Positions 13,495-24,236 of a DNA stretch of 64,000 nucleotides are shown one piece after another. Numbering within the stretch: position 1 is the first letter of the stretch; each line of letters starts with the position of its first letter. The stretch lies in assembly GCA_024803745.1 (NCBI GenBank), contig JANJXV010000049.1, forward strand, positions 2,978,501 to 3,042,500. Reading direction: 5' to 3'. A program made the translations under genes and the position numbers. This DNA is from Megascapheus bottae. Its lineage: Eukaryota > Chordata > Mammalia > Rodentia > Geomyidae. The notes below the pieces were generated by a model. It searched no databases, was not told the DNA's origin, and saw nothing but the letters and a program-made list of their open reading frames with translations.

Positions 13495-13528
<34 letters not shown>

Positions 13529-13750
13529 AAGGGTTAGGGTTAGGGTTAGGGTTAGGGTTAGGGTTAGAGTTAGGGTAAGGTTTATGGTTAGGGTTAGGGT
13601 TAGGTTAGGGTTAGGGTAAGGGTAAGTGTTAGTGTTAGGGTTAGTATTAGGGTTAGGGTAATGGTTAGGGTTAGGGTTAGGGATAGGTTGAGGTTTGGGT
13701 TTAAGATTAGGCTTAGGATTAGGAAAGGGTAAGGTTTAGGGTTAGTGTTA

Positions 13751-15041
13751 GGGTTAGGGTTAGGATAAGGGTAAAGTTTAGGGTTAGGTTTAGGGTTAAG
13801 AGTTACGATTAGAGTTAGGTTTAGGGTTAGGGTTAGGGTAAGAGCAAGGGGTAGAGTTAGGGATAGGTTTAGGGTTAGAGTTAGGTTTATGCTTAGGTTT
13901 AGGGTAACGGTATGTGTTAGGGTTAGGGTTAGGATTAGAGTTAGGTTTAGGGTTAGGGTTAGGGTTAGGGTTAGGGGAAGGTAAGGGTTAGGGTTAAGGT
14001 TAGGTTTAGGGCTAGGGTTAGGGTTAAGGTTAGGGTTAGGGTTAGGGTAAGGGTAAGTTTTAGAGTTAGGTTTAGGGTAAGGGTAAGGGTTAGGGTTAGG
14101 GTTAGAGTTAGAGGTAGGGTTAGGGTAAGGGTAAAGGTTAGGTTTAAGGTTAGGGTTAGGGTTAGGGTAAGGGTTTGGGTTAGGATAAGGTTTAGGGTTA
14201 GGGTTAGGGATTAGGGTTAGGATTAAGGTTTTGGGAAGGGTTAGCGTTAGGGGTTAGGGTTAGTGTTAGTGTTAGGTTAAGGGTTAGGGTTAGGGTTAGG
14301 GTTACGATTAGGATAAGGGTTAGGGTTAGTTTTAGGGTAAGGGTAAGGGTTAAGTTAGGCTTAGGGTTAGGTTAGGGTATGGGTTAGGTTTAGGTTTAGG
14401 GGTAGATTTAGGGTTAGGGTTAGGGTTAGGGAAATGATATGGGTTAGGTTTAAGGTTAGGTTTAGGGTTAGGGTTAGGGTTAAGGTGAGTGTTAGGGTTA
14501 GGGTAAGGGTAAGGGTTAGGGTTAGGGTTAGAGTTAGGTTTAGGGTTAGGGTAAGGGTTAGGGTGAAGTTTAGGGTTAGGTTTACGGTTAGGGTTAGGGT
14601 TAGGGTAAGGTTAAGGGTTAGAGTTAGGATTAGGTTTAGGGTTAGGGTTAGGGTTAGGGTTAGGGTTATGGTTATGGTAAGGGTTAGGTTTTGGGTTAGG
14701 GTAAGGTTAAGGGTTAGGTTTAGGGTTAGGGTTAGTTTAAGCGTAAGGGTTAGGTTTAGGGTCATGGTTAGGTTTAGGGTTAGTGTTAGGGAAGGGTAAG
14801 GGTTAAGTTCAGGGTTATGTTTAGGTTTAGGGTTAGGGTTAGGGTTAGGTTTAGCATTAGGGTAAGGGTAAGGGTTAGGGTTAAGGTAAGGGTAAGGGTT
14901 AGGGTTAGGGTTAGGGTTAGGGTTGGGGTTAGGGTAAGGGTTAGGGATAGGGTTGGGGTTAGGGTAAGGGTAAGTGTTAGGGTTAGGGTTAGTTTTAGGG
15001 TTAGGTTTAGGTTTAGTGTAAGGGTAAGTGTTAGAGTTTGT

Positions 15042-15073
<32 letters not shown>

Positions 15074-18000
15074 AGGGGTTAGGGTTAGGGTTGGGGTTAA
15101 GGTAAGTGTAAGTGTTAGGGTTATTGTTAGGGTTAGGATAAGGGTAATGGTTAGGGCAGGGTTAGGGTTAGGGGTTAGGGTTAGGGTTAGGGTTAGGGGT
15201 TAGGGTTAGGGTTAGGGTTTTGGTAAGGGTGAGCGTTAGGGGTTAGGGGTAGTGTCACTGTTAGCTTAAGGGTTAGGGTTAGGGTTGGGATTAGGATAAG
15301 GGTTAGGGTTAGGGTTAGGGTTAGTGTTAGGGTAAGGGTAAGGGTTAAGTTAGCGTTAGGATTAGTTTAGGGTATTGGTTAGGGTTAGGTTTAGGGTTAG
15401 GTTTAGGTTTAGGGTTAGGGTTAGTGTTAGGGAAAGTATAAGTGTTAGGATTAAGGTAAGGTTTAGGGTTAGGGTTAGGGTTCAGGTGATGGTTAGGGTT
15501 GGGTAAGGGTAAGTGTTAGGGTTAGGTTTTGGGTTAGGGTTAGGGTAATGGTAAGGGTTAGGGTTAGGGATAGAGTTAGGTTTAGGGTTAGGGTGAAGTT
15601 TAGGTTTAGGTTTAGGGTTAGGGTTAGGGTTACGGTAAGGTTAAGGGTTAGAGTTAGAATTAGGATTCCGGTTAGGGTAAGGGTTAGGGTTAGGGTTAGG
15701 GTAAAGGTTAGGGTTTGGGTTGGTGTAAGTTTAAAGGTTAGGGTTAGGGTTAGGGTTAGGGTAAAGGTAAGGCTTAGGTTTAGGGTAATGGTTAGGTTTA
15801 GGGTTAGGGTTAGAGTAAGGGTAAGGCTTAAGTTTAGGGTTATGGTTAGGATTAGGGTTAGGGTTAGTGTTAGGGTGTAGGGAAAAGATAAGGGTTAGTG
15901 TTAAGGTTATGTTTAGGGTTAGGGTTAGGGTAAGGGTTAGGGTTATGGTTAGGGTTGTGTTTAGGGTTAGGGTTAGGGTTAGGGTTAGGGTTAGGGTAAG
16001 GTTTAGGGTTAAGGTAAGGGTTAGTTTTAGGTTTAGGGTTAGGGTAGGGTTAGGGTAAGGATAAGGGTTAGGGGTAGGATTAGAGTTAGGGTTAGGGTAA
16101 GGGTTAGGTTTAGATTTAGGTTTAGGGTTAGGTTTAAGGTTAGGGTTAGGGTTAGGATAAGGGTTAGGTTTAGTTGTTAGGTTTAGGGTTATTGGAATGG
16201 TTAGGGTTAGTGTTAGGTTAGGGTTAGGGTAAGGGTTATGGTTATGGTTAGGGTTAGGGTTAGGGTTATGGTAAGGGTAAATGTTAGTGTTAGGTTTAGT
16301 GCTAGGGTTAGGGTAATGGTTAGGGTAAGGGTTAGGATTAGGTTTAGGGTTGGGTTTAAGGTTAGGGTTAGGGTTAGGTGAGGGTAAGCGTTAGGGTTAG
16401 GGTTAGGGTTAGGATAAGGGTAAAAGTTAGGGTTTGGTTTACCGTTAATGGTTACGATTAGAGTTAGGTTTAGGGTTAGGGTTAGGGTAAGGGTAAGGGA
16501 TAGGGTTAGGGATAGGGTTAGGGTTAGGGTTAGGTTTATGGTTAGGTTTAGGGTAAGGGTAACTGTTAGGGTTAGGGTTAGGGTTAGGGTTAGGGTTAAA
16601 GTTAGGTTAGGGTTAGGGTTAGGGTTAGGGTTAGGGTAAGGGTTAGGGTTAGCGTTAGGGTTAGGTTTAGGGTTAGGGTTAGGGATAGAGTTAGGGTTAA
16701 GGTAAGGTTAAGGGTTAGGGTTAGGGTTATGCTTAGGGTGAGGTTTAGGGTTAGGGTAAGGGTACGGGTTAGGGTTAGGGTTCGGTTTAGTGTTAGGGTA
16801 AAGATAAGGGTTAGGGTTATGTTTAGGTTTAGGGTTAGGGTTAGGGTTAGGCTTAGGTTTAGGGTTAGGGTTAGGTTTAGGGTTGGGGTTAAGGTTAGGG
16901 TTAGGGTTAAGGTAAGGGTAAGGGTAAGGGTTAGGGTTAGGATTTATTTTAGGGTAATGGTTAGGGTTGGGTTTAGGTTAAGTGTAAGTGTAAGGTTTAG
17001 GGTTTTGGTTAGAGTTAGGGTTAGTGTTAGGGTAAAGGTAAGGGTTAGGGTTAGGGTTAGGGTTAGGGTTAGGGTAAGGGTAAGGGTTAGGGTTAGGCTT
17101 AGGGTAAGGGTTAGGGTTAGGGTTAGGGTTAGGTTTAGGGTTAGGTTTAGGGTTAGGTTGAGGGTAAGGGTTATGGTTAGGTTTAGGGTTAGGGGTTACG
17201 GTTAGGGTTAGGTTTAGGGTTAGGATTAGGGTAAAGGTAAGGGTTAGGGGTAGGGATAGGGTTAGGGTTAGGATTAGGGTTAGGGTTAGAGTAAGGGTAA
17301 GGGTTAGGGTTAGGGTTAGGTTTAAGGTTAAGTTTAGGGTTAGGGTTAGGGTAAGGGTAAGGGTAAGGGTTAGGTTAGGGGTAAGGTTATGCTTAGGGTA
17401 GGGATTAGGGTTAGGATTAGGGTTAGGTTTAGGTTTAGGATTAGGTTTAGGGTTAGGGTAAGAGTAAGGGTTAGGGTTAAGATTAGAGTTAGGTTTAGGG
17501 TTATGGTTAGTGTAAGGGTAAGGCTTAGGATTAAGTTTAGGGTTAGGGTTAGGGTAAGGGTTAGGTTTAGGTTTAGGGTTAGGTTTAGGGTTTGGGTTAG
17601 GGAATAGGGAAAGGATAAGTGTTAGGGTTACGGTTAGGTTTAGGGTTAGGTTTAGGGTTAAAGTTAGGGTTAGGGTTAGGGTAAGGGTAAGTGTTAGGGT
17701 TAGGGTTAGGGTTAGTGTTAGGGTTAAAGTTAGGGTTAGGTTTAGGGTAAGGGTAAGGGATAGGTGAGGGTTAGGTTTTGGATTAGGGTAAGGGTTAGGG
17801 TTAGGGTTAGGTTTAGGGTTAGGGTTAGGGTTAGGGTTAGGGGAAGGGGAAGGGTTATGTTTAAGGTTAGGGTTAGTGTTAGGGTTAGGGTTAGGGTAAG
17901 GGTAAGGGTTAGGGTTAGGATTAGGTATAGGGTTAGGGTAAGGGTAAGGCTTAGGTTTAGGGTTAGGGTTAGAGTTAGTGTTCGGGTTAGGGAAAGGATA

Positions 18001-18460
18001 AGGGTTAGTGTTAAGGTTAGGTTTCGTGCTATGTTTAGGGTTAAGGTAAGGGTTAGGGTTAGGGTAAGTGTAAAATTTAGGGTTGGGTTTATGGTTAGGT
18101 TTACGGTACGGGTAACGGTTAGGATTAGGGTTAGGTTTAGGGTTAGGGTTAGAGTTAGGGTTAGGGAAAGGGTAAGGGTTAGGGTTAAGGTTAGGGTTAG
18201 GGTTAGTGTTCGGGTTAGGGTTAGGATAAGGGTTTGGGTTAGGATTAGGGTTAGGGTTAGGGTAAGGGTAAGGGTTAGGTTTAGGGTTACGGTTAGGGTA
18301 AGGGTAAGTGTTAGTGTTAGGGTTAGGGTTAGGGTTCGGGTTAGGGTAAGGGTTAGGGTTAGGGTTAGGTTTGGGGTTAGGGTAAGGGTAAGTGTTAGGG
18401 TTAGGTTTAGGGTTAGGATTAGGCTAAGGTTAAGGGTTAGGGTTAGGGTTAGGGTTGGGG
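13751..18460 (+). repeat. Degenerate telomere-like array, between duplicated units
   Basis: Continuous GGGTTA-type hexamers with frequent GGGTAA and GGTTTA variants. A TTTAGCATTAGGG landmark lies near 14850. The stretch 17838-18060, with GGGGAAGGGGAAGGG and GTTTCGTGCTATG, is echoed near 30645-30850. The relationship to the 30-kb unit therefore extends leftward beyond the sharp duplication edge at 18461. No gene is seen. Confidence 0.85.
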
Positions 18461-21400
18461 TTAGGCTTAGGGTACGTTTAGGGTTAGGATTAGGTTAAGG
18501 GTATGTGTTAAGGTTAGGGTTAGGGTTAGGTTTAGCATTAGGGTAAGGGTAAGGGTTAAGGTATGGGTTATGGTTAAGGTAAGGGTGAGGGGTAGGGTTA
18601 GGGTAAGGGTTAGGGTTAGGTTTGGTGTTAGGGTAAGGGTTAGGTTTAGGGTTAGGGTTAGGGTAAGGGTAAGTGTTAGGGTTAAGGTTAGGGTAATGTT
18701 TAGGTTTAGGGTAAGGGTAAGGGTTAGGGTTAGGAATAGGTTTAGGGTTAGGTTTAGATTTAGGGTAAGGGTAAGGGTTAGAGTTAGGTTTAGGGTTAGG
18801 GTTAAGGTAAGGGTTAGGGTAAGGGTTAGGGTTACGTTTGGGATTAGGGTAAGGGTAAGTTTTAGGGTTAGGTTTAGGGTTAGTATACGGGTAAGGGTTA
18901 GGGCAGGGTTAGGGTCAGTGGTTAAGGTTAGGGTTAGGGTTAAGGGTTAGGGTTAGGGTTAGTGTTAGGTTAAGGGTTAGGGTTATGGTAAGGGTAAGGG
19001 TTAAGTTAGGGTTAGGGTTAGGGTTGGGTAACGGTAAGCGTTAGGGTTAGGTTGTGGGTTAGGTTAGGGTAAGGGTAAGGGTTAGGGTTAGGGTTAGGGT
19101 TAGGGTTAGGTTTAGGGTTAGGGTTAGGGTTAGGGTTAGGGTTAGGGTAAGGGTAAGTGTTAGGATGAAGGTTAGGGTTAGGGTTAGGTTTAGGGTTAGG
19201 GTTAGGGTTAGGGTAAGGGTAAGGTTTAGAGTTAGGATTAGGGTTACGGTTAGGGTAAGGGTTAGGGTTACATTAAGGGTTAGGGTTAGGATTAGGGTAA
19301 GGTTAAGGGTTAGGGTTAGAGTTAGGGTTAGGGTTAGGTTAATGGTTAGGGGTTAGGTTTAGGGTTAATGTAAAGGTTAGGGTTAGTGTTAGCGTTAGGG
19401 TTAGGGTAAGGTTTAGGGTTAGGATTAGGTTAGGGGTAAGAGTTAGGGTTAAGGTTATGGTTAGGGTTAGGGTAAGGGTAAGTATTAGGGTTAAGGTTAG
19501 GGTTAGGGTTAGGGTAAGGGTAAGTGTTAGGTTTAGGGTTAGGTTTAGGGTTAGGGTTAGGGTTAGGGTTAATTTTAGTGTAAGTGTCAGGGTTAGGGTT
19601 AAGGTTAGGGTTAGGGTTAGTTTTAGGGTTAGGGTTAGGGTTAATGAAGGGTAAGGGTTAGGGTTACGATTAGGGTTAGGGTTAAGATAAGGGTTAGGGA
19701 TAGGGTTAGGGTTAGGTTTAGGTTTAGGGTTAGGGTTAGGGTAAGGGTAAGGGTTAGTGTTAGGGTTAGGGTTAGGTTTAGGGTTACGGTTAGGGTAAGG
19801 GTAAGTGTTAGTGTTAGGGTTAGGATTAGGGTTAGGGTAAGGGTTAGGGTTAGGGTTAGGTTTGGGGTTAGGGTAAGGGTAAGTGTTAGGGTTAGGTTTA
19901 GGGTTAGGATTAGGCTATGGTTAAGGGTTAGGGTTAGGGTTAGGGTTAGGGTTACGGTTAGGGTTAGGGTAGGGGTAAGGGTTACGTTAGGGTTAGGGTT
20001 AGGGTTAGGGTAAGGGTTAGGGTGAGGGTTAGGGTAGGGTAACGGTAAGGGTTAAGTTTAGGGTTAGGGTTAGGGTTAGGGTAAGGGTAAGGGTAAGGGG
20101 TAGGGTTGGGAATAGAGTTAGGTTTAGGTTTAGGGTTAGGGGTTAGGTTTAGTGTTAGGGTAAGAGTAAGGGTTAGGGTTAGAATTAGGGTTAGGGTTAA
20201 GATAAGATTTAGGGATAGGGTTATGGTTAGGGTTAGGTTTAAGGTTAGGTTTAGGGTAAGGGTAAGGGTTAGTGTTAGGGTTAGGGTTAGGTTTAGGTTT
20301 ACGGTTAGGGTAAGGGTAAGTGTTAGTGTTAGGGTTAGGGTTAGGGTAAGGTTTAGGGTTATGGTTAGGGTTAGGTTTAGGATGAGGTTTAGGGTTAGAA
20401 TAAAGGTAAGGGTTAGGGTAAGCGTTAGGGTTAGGTTTAGGGTTAGGATAAAGGGAAGGGTTAGGTAAGGGTTAGGGTTAGGGTAAGGGTAAGGTTTAGG
20501 GTTAGGTTTAGGGATAGGGTTATTGTAAGGGTAAGGGTTAGGGTTAGGGTTAGGTTAGGGTTAGGTTAAGGTTAAGGGTTAGGGTTAGGGTTAGGGTTAG
20601 GGTAAGGGTAAGGTTTAGGGTTAGGGTTAGAGTTAGGGTAAGGGTTAGGGTTAGGGTTAGGGTTAGGGTTGGTGTTAGGGTAAGGGTAAGTGTTAGGGTT
20701 AGGTTTAGGGTTAGGATAAGGCTAAGGGTTAAGGTTAGGGTTATGGTTAGGGGTTAGCGTTAGGTTAGGGTTAGGGGTTAGGGTTAGGGTTAGGGTTAGT
20801 GTTAGGGTAAGGGTTAGGTTGAGGGGTTAGTGTTCGTATTAGGGTTTGGGTAAGAATTAGGGATAGGGTTAGTTTTAGGTTTAGGGTTAGTGTTAGTGTT
20901 AGGGGAAGAGTTAGGGATAGGGTTAGGTTTAGGTTTAGGGTTGGGGTTAAGGTTAGGGTTAGCGTTAGGGTAAGGGTAAGGGTTAAGGTTAGGGGTAGGG
21001 TTGGGGTTAGGGTAAGGGTAAGGGTTAGGGTTAGGGTTAGGATTAGGGGTTACGGTTAGGGTTAGTTTTAGGGTTACGGTTAGAGTAAGGGTAAGGGATA
21101 AGGTTAGGGATAGGGTTAGGGTTAGGGTTAATTTTAGGGTTAGGGTTAGTATAAGGTAAGGGGTAGGGTTAGGGTTAGGGTTAAGTTTAGATTTAGGGTT
21201 AGGGTTAGGGTTAAGGTAAGGGTAAGGGTTCGGTTTTGGGTTAGGTTTACTTTAGTGTTAGGGTTAGGGTTACGGTTAGGGTAAGGGTAAGGGTTAGGGT
21301 TCAGGTTAGGGTTAGGGTTAGGGTTAGGGTTAGGGTAAGTGTAAGGGTTAGGGTTAGGTTTAGGTTTACGGTTAGGGTAAGGGTAAGGGTTAGGTTTATT

Positions 21401-24236
21401 GTTAGGGTTAGGTTTAGGGTTAGGGTTAGGGTTAGGGTTAGGGAAACGTAAGGGTTAGGGTTAAGGTTAGGTTTAGGGTTAGGGTTAAGGTTATGGTTAG
21501 GGTTAGGGTAAGGGTAAGGGTTAGTGTTAGGTTTAATGTTAGGGCAAGGGCTATGGTAACTTTTAGGGTTATTTTTCGGGTTAGGTTTAGGGTTAGGGTT
21601 TTGGTTAGGGTTAGGTTAAGGGTAAGGTTTAGGGTTATGATTAGGGTTAGGATTAGGGATAGGGTAAGGGTAAGTGTTACGGTAAGGGTTAGGTTTAGGG
21701 TTAGGGTAAGGGTAAGGGTTAGGGTTAGGCTTAGTGTAAGGGTTAGGGTTAGGGTTAGGGTTAGGGTTATGGTATGGGTAAAGGTTAGGGTTAGGGTTAG
21801 GGTTAGGGTAAGGGTTAGGGTTAGGGTTAGGGTTAGGTTTAGGGTTAGGGTTAGGGTAAGTGTAAGGGTTAGGGTTAGGGTTAGGTTTAGGGTTAGAGTT
21901 AGGTTTATGGTTAGAGTTAGGGTTAGGGTGAGGGTTAGGATAAGGGTATACCTTAGGGTTAGGGTTAGGGTTAGGGTTAGGATTAGCGTTAGGGTAAGGG
22001 TAAGGGTTGGGGTTAGGTTAAGGGTTAAGGTAAGGGTAAGCGTTGGGGTTAGGGTTAGGATTAGGTTTACGTTAAGGTTTAGGGTTAGGTTTAGGGTAAG
22101 GATAAGTGTAAGGTTTTGGGTTATGCTTAGGGTTAGGTTTAGGGTTAGGGTTAGGTTAAGGGTAATGGTTAGGGTAAGTGTTAGGTTTAGGGTTAGGTTC
22201 AGGGTTAGGGTACGCGTAAGGGTTAGGGTTAGGTTTAGGGTAAGGGTTAGGGTTAGGCTTAGGGTTAGGTTTAGGGTGAGGTTTAGGGTTACGGTAAGGG
22301 TAAGGGTTAGGGTTAGGGTTAGGGTTAAGGTAAGGGTAAGGGTTAGGGTTAGGGTTAGGATTTGGTTTAGGGTAAGGGTTAGGGTTAGCTTTAGGGTAAG
22401 AGTAAGTGTAAGGTTTAGGGTTACGTTTAGGGTTAGGGTTAGGTTTAGGGTAAGGGTAAGGTTTAAGGTTAGGGTTAGGTTTAGGGTTAGGGAATGGGTA
22501 AGGGTTAGGGTTAGGCTTAGGGTAAGGGTTAGGGTTAGGGTTAGGGTTAGGTTTAGGGATAGGTTTAGGGTTAGAGTGAGGGTAAGTTTTAGGGTTAGGT
22601 TTAGGGTTAGGGGTTAGGGTTAGGTTAGAGTTAGGTTTACGGTTAGGATTAGGGTAAAGGTAAGGGTTAGGGGTAGGGATAGAGTTAGGGTTAGGGTTAG
22701 GTTTAGGTTTAGCGTTAGAGTAAGGGTGAGGGTTAGGGTTAGGGTTAGGTTTAAAGATAAGGTTAGGGTTAGGGTTAGGGTAAGGGTAAGGGTAAGGGTT
22801 AGATTAGGGTTAGGGTTATGGTTAGGGTAAGAATTAGGGTTAGGGTAAAGGTAAGTGTTAATGTTAGGGTTAGTGTTAGGGTTAGGGTAAGGGTTAAGTT
22901 TAGGTTTAGGGTTAGGGTAAGGGTTATGGTTAGGTTTAGGGTTAGGGTTAGGGTTAGGGTAAGTGTTAGTGTTAGGGTTATTGTTAGGTTTAGGGTAATG
23001 GTTAGGGTTAGAGTTAGGGTTACGTTTAGGGTTGGGTTTAAGGTTAGGGTTAGGGTTAGTGTAAGGGTAAGTGTTAGGGTTAGGATTAGGGTTAGGGTTA
23101 GGGTAAGGTAAGGGTTAGTGTTAAGGTTAGGGTTAGGTTTAGGGTTAGGGTTAGGGTAAGGGTAAGAGTTAGGGTTAGATTAAGATTTAGTGTTAGGGTT
23201 AGGGTTAGGTTTAGGGTTAGTGTTAGGGTTAGGGTAAGGGTAGGGTTAGGTTTAAGGTTAGGGTTAAGGTTAGTGTTAGTGTTAGGGTAAGGGTAGGGTT
23301 AGGGTTAGGTTTAGGGATAGAGTTAGGGTAAGGGTAAGGCTTAGGTTTAGGGTTAGGGTTAGGGTTAGCGAAAGGATAAGGGTTAGGGTTAAGATTAGGT
23401 TTAGGGTTAGGCTTAGGGTTAAGGTTAGGGTTTAGGTTAGGGTAAATGTAAGTTTTAGGGTTAGGTTTACGGTTAGGGTTAGGGTAAGGGTAAGGCTTAG
23501 GTTTAGGATTAGGGTTAGGGTTAGGGTTGGGGTAAGGGTAAGGGTTAGGGTTAAGGTTAGGGTTAGGTTTAGGGTTTGGGTTAGGGTAAGGGTTAGGTTT
23601 ACAATTAGGGTCAGGGTTAGGGTAAGGGTAAGGATTAGGGTTAGGGTTAGGGTTAGCTTTAGTGTTGGGGTTAAGGTTAGGGTTAGGGTAAGGGTTAGGG
23701 TTTGGGTTAGGGTTAGGTTTAGGGTTAGGTTTAGGGTTACGGTTAGGGTTAGGTTTAGGGTTAGGGTAAGGGTATGTGTTAAGGTTAGGGTTAGGGTTAG
23801 GTTTAGCATTAGGGTAAGGGTTAGGGTAAGGGTTAGGGTTAAGGTAAGTGTAAGGGTTAGGGTTAGGGTTAGGTTTAGGGTAAGGGTTAGGGTTAGGTTT
23901 AGGGTAAGGGTAAGATTTAGGGTTAGGGTTACGGTTATGGTTAGGGTTAGTGTAAGGGTAAGGGTTAGGGTTAGGGTTAGTTTTAGGGTTAGGTTTAGTT
24001 TTAGGGTAAGGGTAAGTGTTTGAGTTAGTGTTTGGGTAAGGTTTAGGGTAAGGGTTAGGGTTAGGGTTGGGGTTAGGGTAAGTGTTAGGGTTAGGGTTAG
24101 GGTTAGGGGTTAGGGTTAGGGTTAGGGTTATGGTAAGGGTTAGCATTAGGGGTTAGGCTTAGTGTTAATGTTAGGTTAAGGGTTATGGTTAGGGTTAGGG
24201 TTAGGATTAGGAAAAGGGTTAGGGTTAGGGTTAGGG
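18461..24236 (+). repeat. Recent tandem duplication of telomere-like array, copy A (about 5.78 kb)
   Basis: The sequence starting TTAGGCTTAGGGTACGTTTA at 18461 restarts at 24237, immediately after this copy ends. Base order then agrees over the whole unit apart from scattered substitutions. The offset falls from 5776 at the start to 5758 and finally 5752, in steps of 12, 6 and 6 bp, so copy B lacks four hexamers. Content is only telomere-like hexamers. The longest open frame (21493-22617, Val-Arg repeats) is a periodicity artefact. Confidence 0.93.
23658..23814 (+). repeat. Recurrent array block copy (in copy A)
   Basis: A typical copy of the block. TTTAGTGTTGGGGTTAAGG opens it at 23658, TATGTGTTAAGG lies at 23773, and TTTAGCATTAGGG ends it at 23814. 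Confidence 0.8.

Larger units (their letters stand above)
9141..13750 (+). repeat. Higher-order array unit, right copy (diverged tandem pair)
   Basis: This is the second copy of the unit at 5540-9140, sharing ordered rare variants listed there. It also shares the stretch with GTGTTAGTGTTAGGG and GTATTAGGGTTAGGG, near 8930 in the left copy and near 13625 here. It is longer than the left copy by roughly 1 kb, mostly between about 10100 and 11150. Content is entirely telomere-like hexamers. Edges are approximate. Confidence 0.72.

Noticed and set aside
21493..22617. Long reading frames made of Arg-Val, Leu-Thr or Pro-Asn repeats as protein genes
   Set aside because: A 6-bp repeat gives dipeptide repeats in every stop-free frame on both strands. 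Similar frames occur everywhere in the array, with no domain or independent start context.
23229..24146. 305-codon minus-strand frame rich in Asn-Pro, repeated at 28981-29898
   Set aside because: It is the CCTAAC reading of the same array. Its conservation between copies reflects the recent duplication, not selection.
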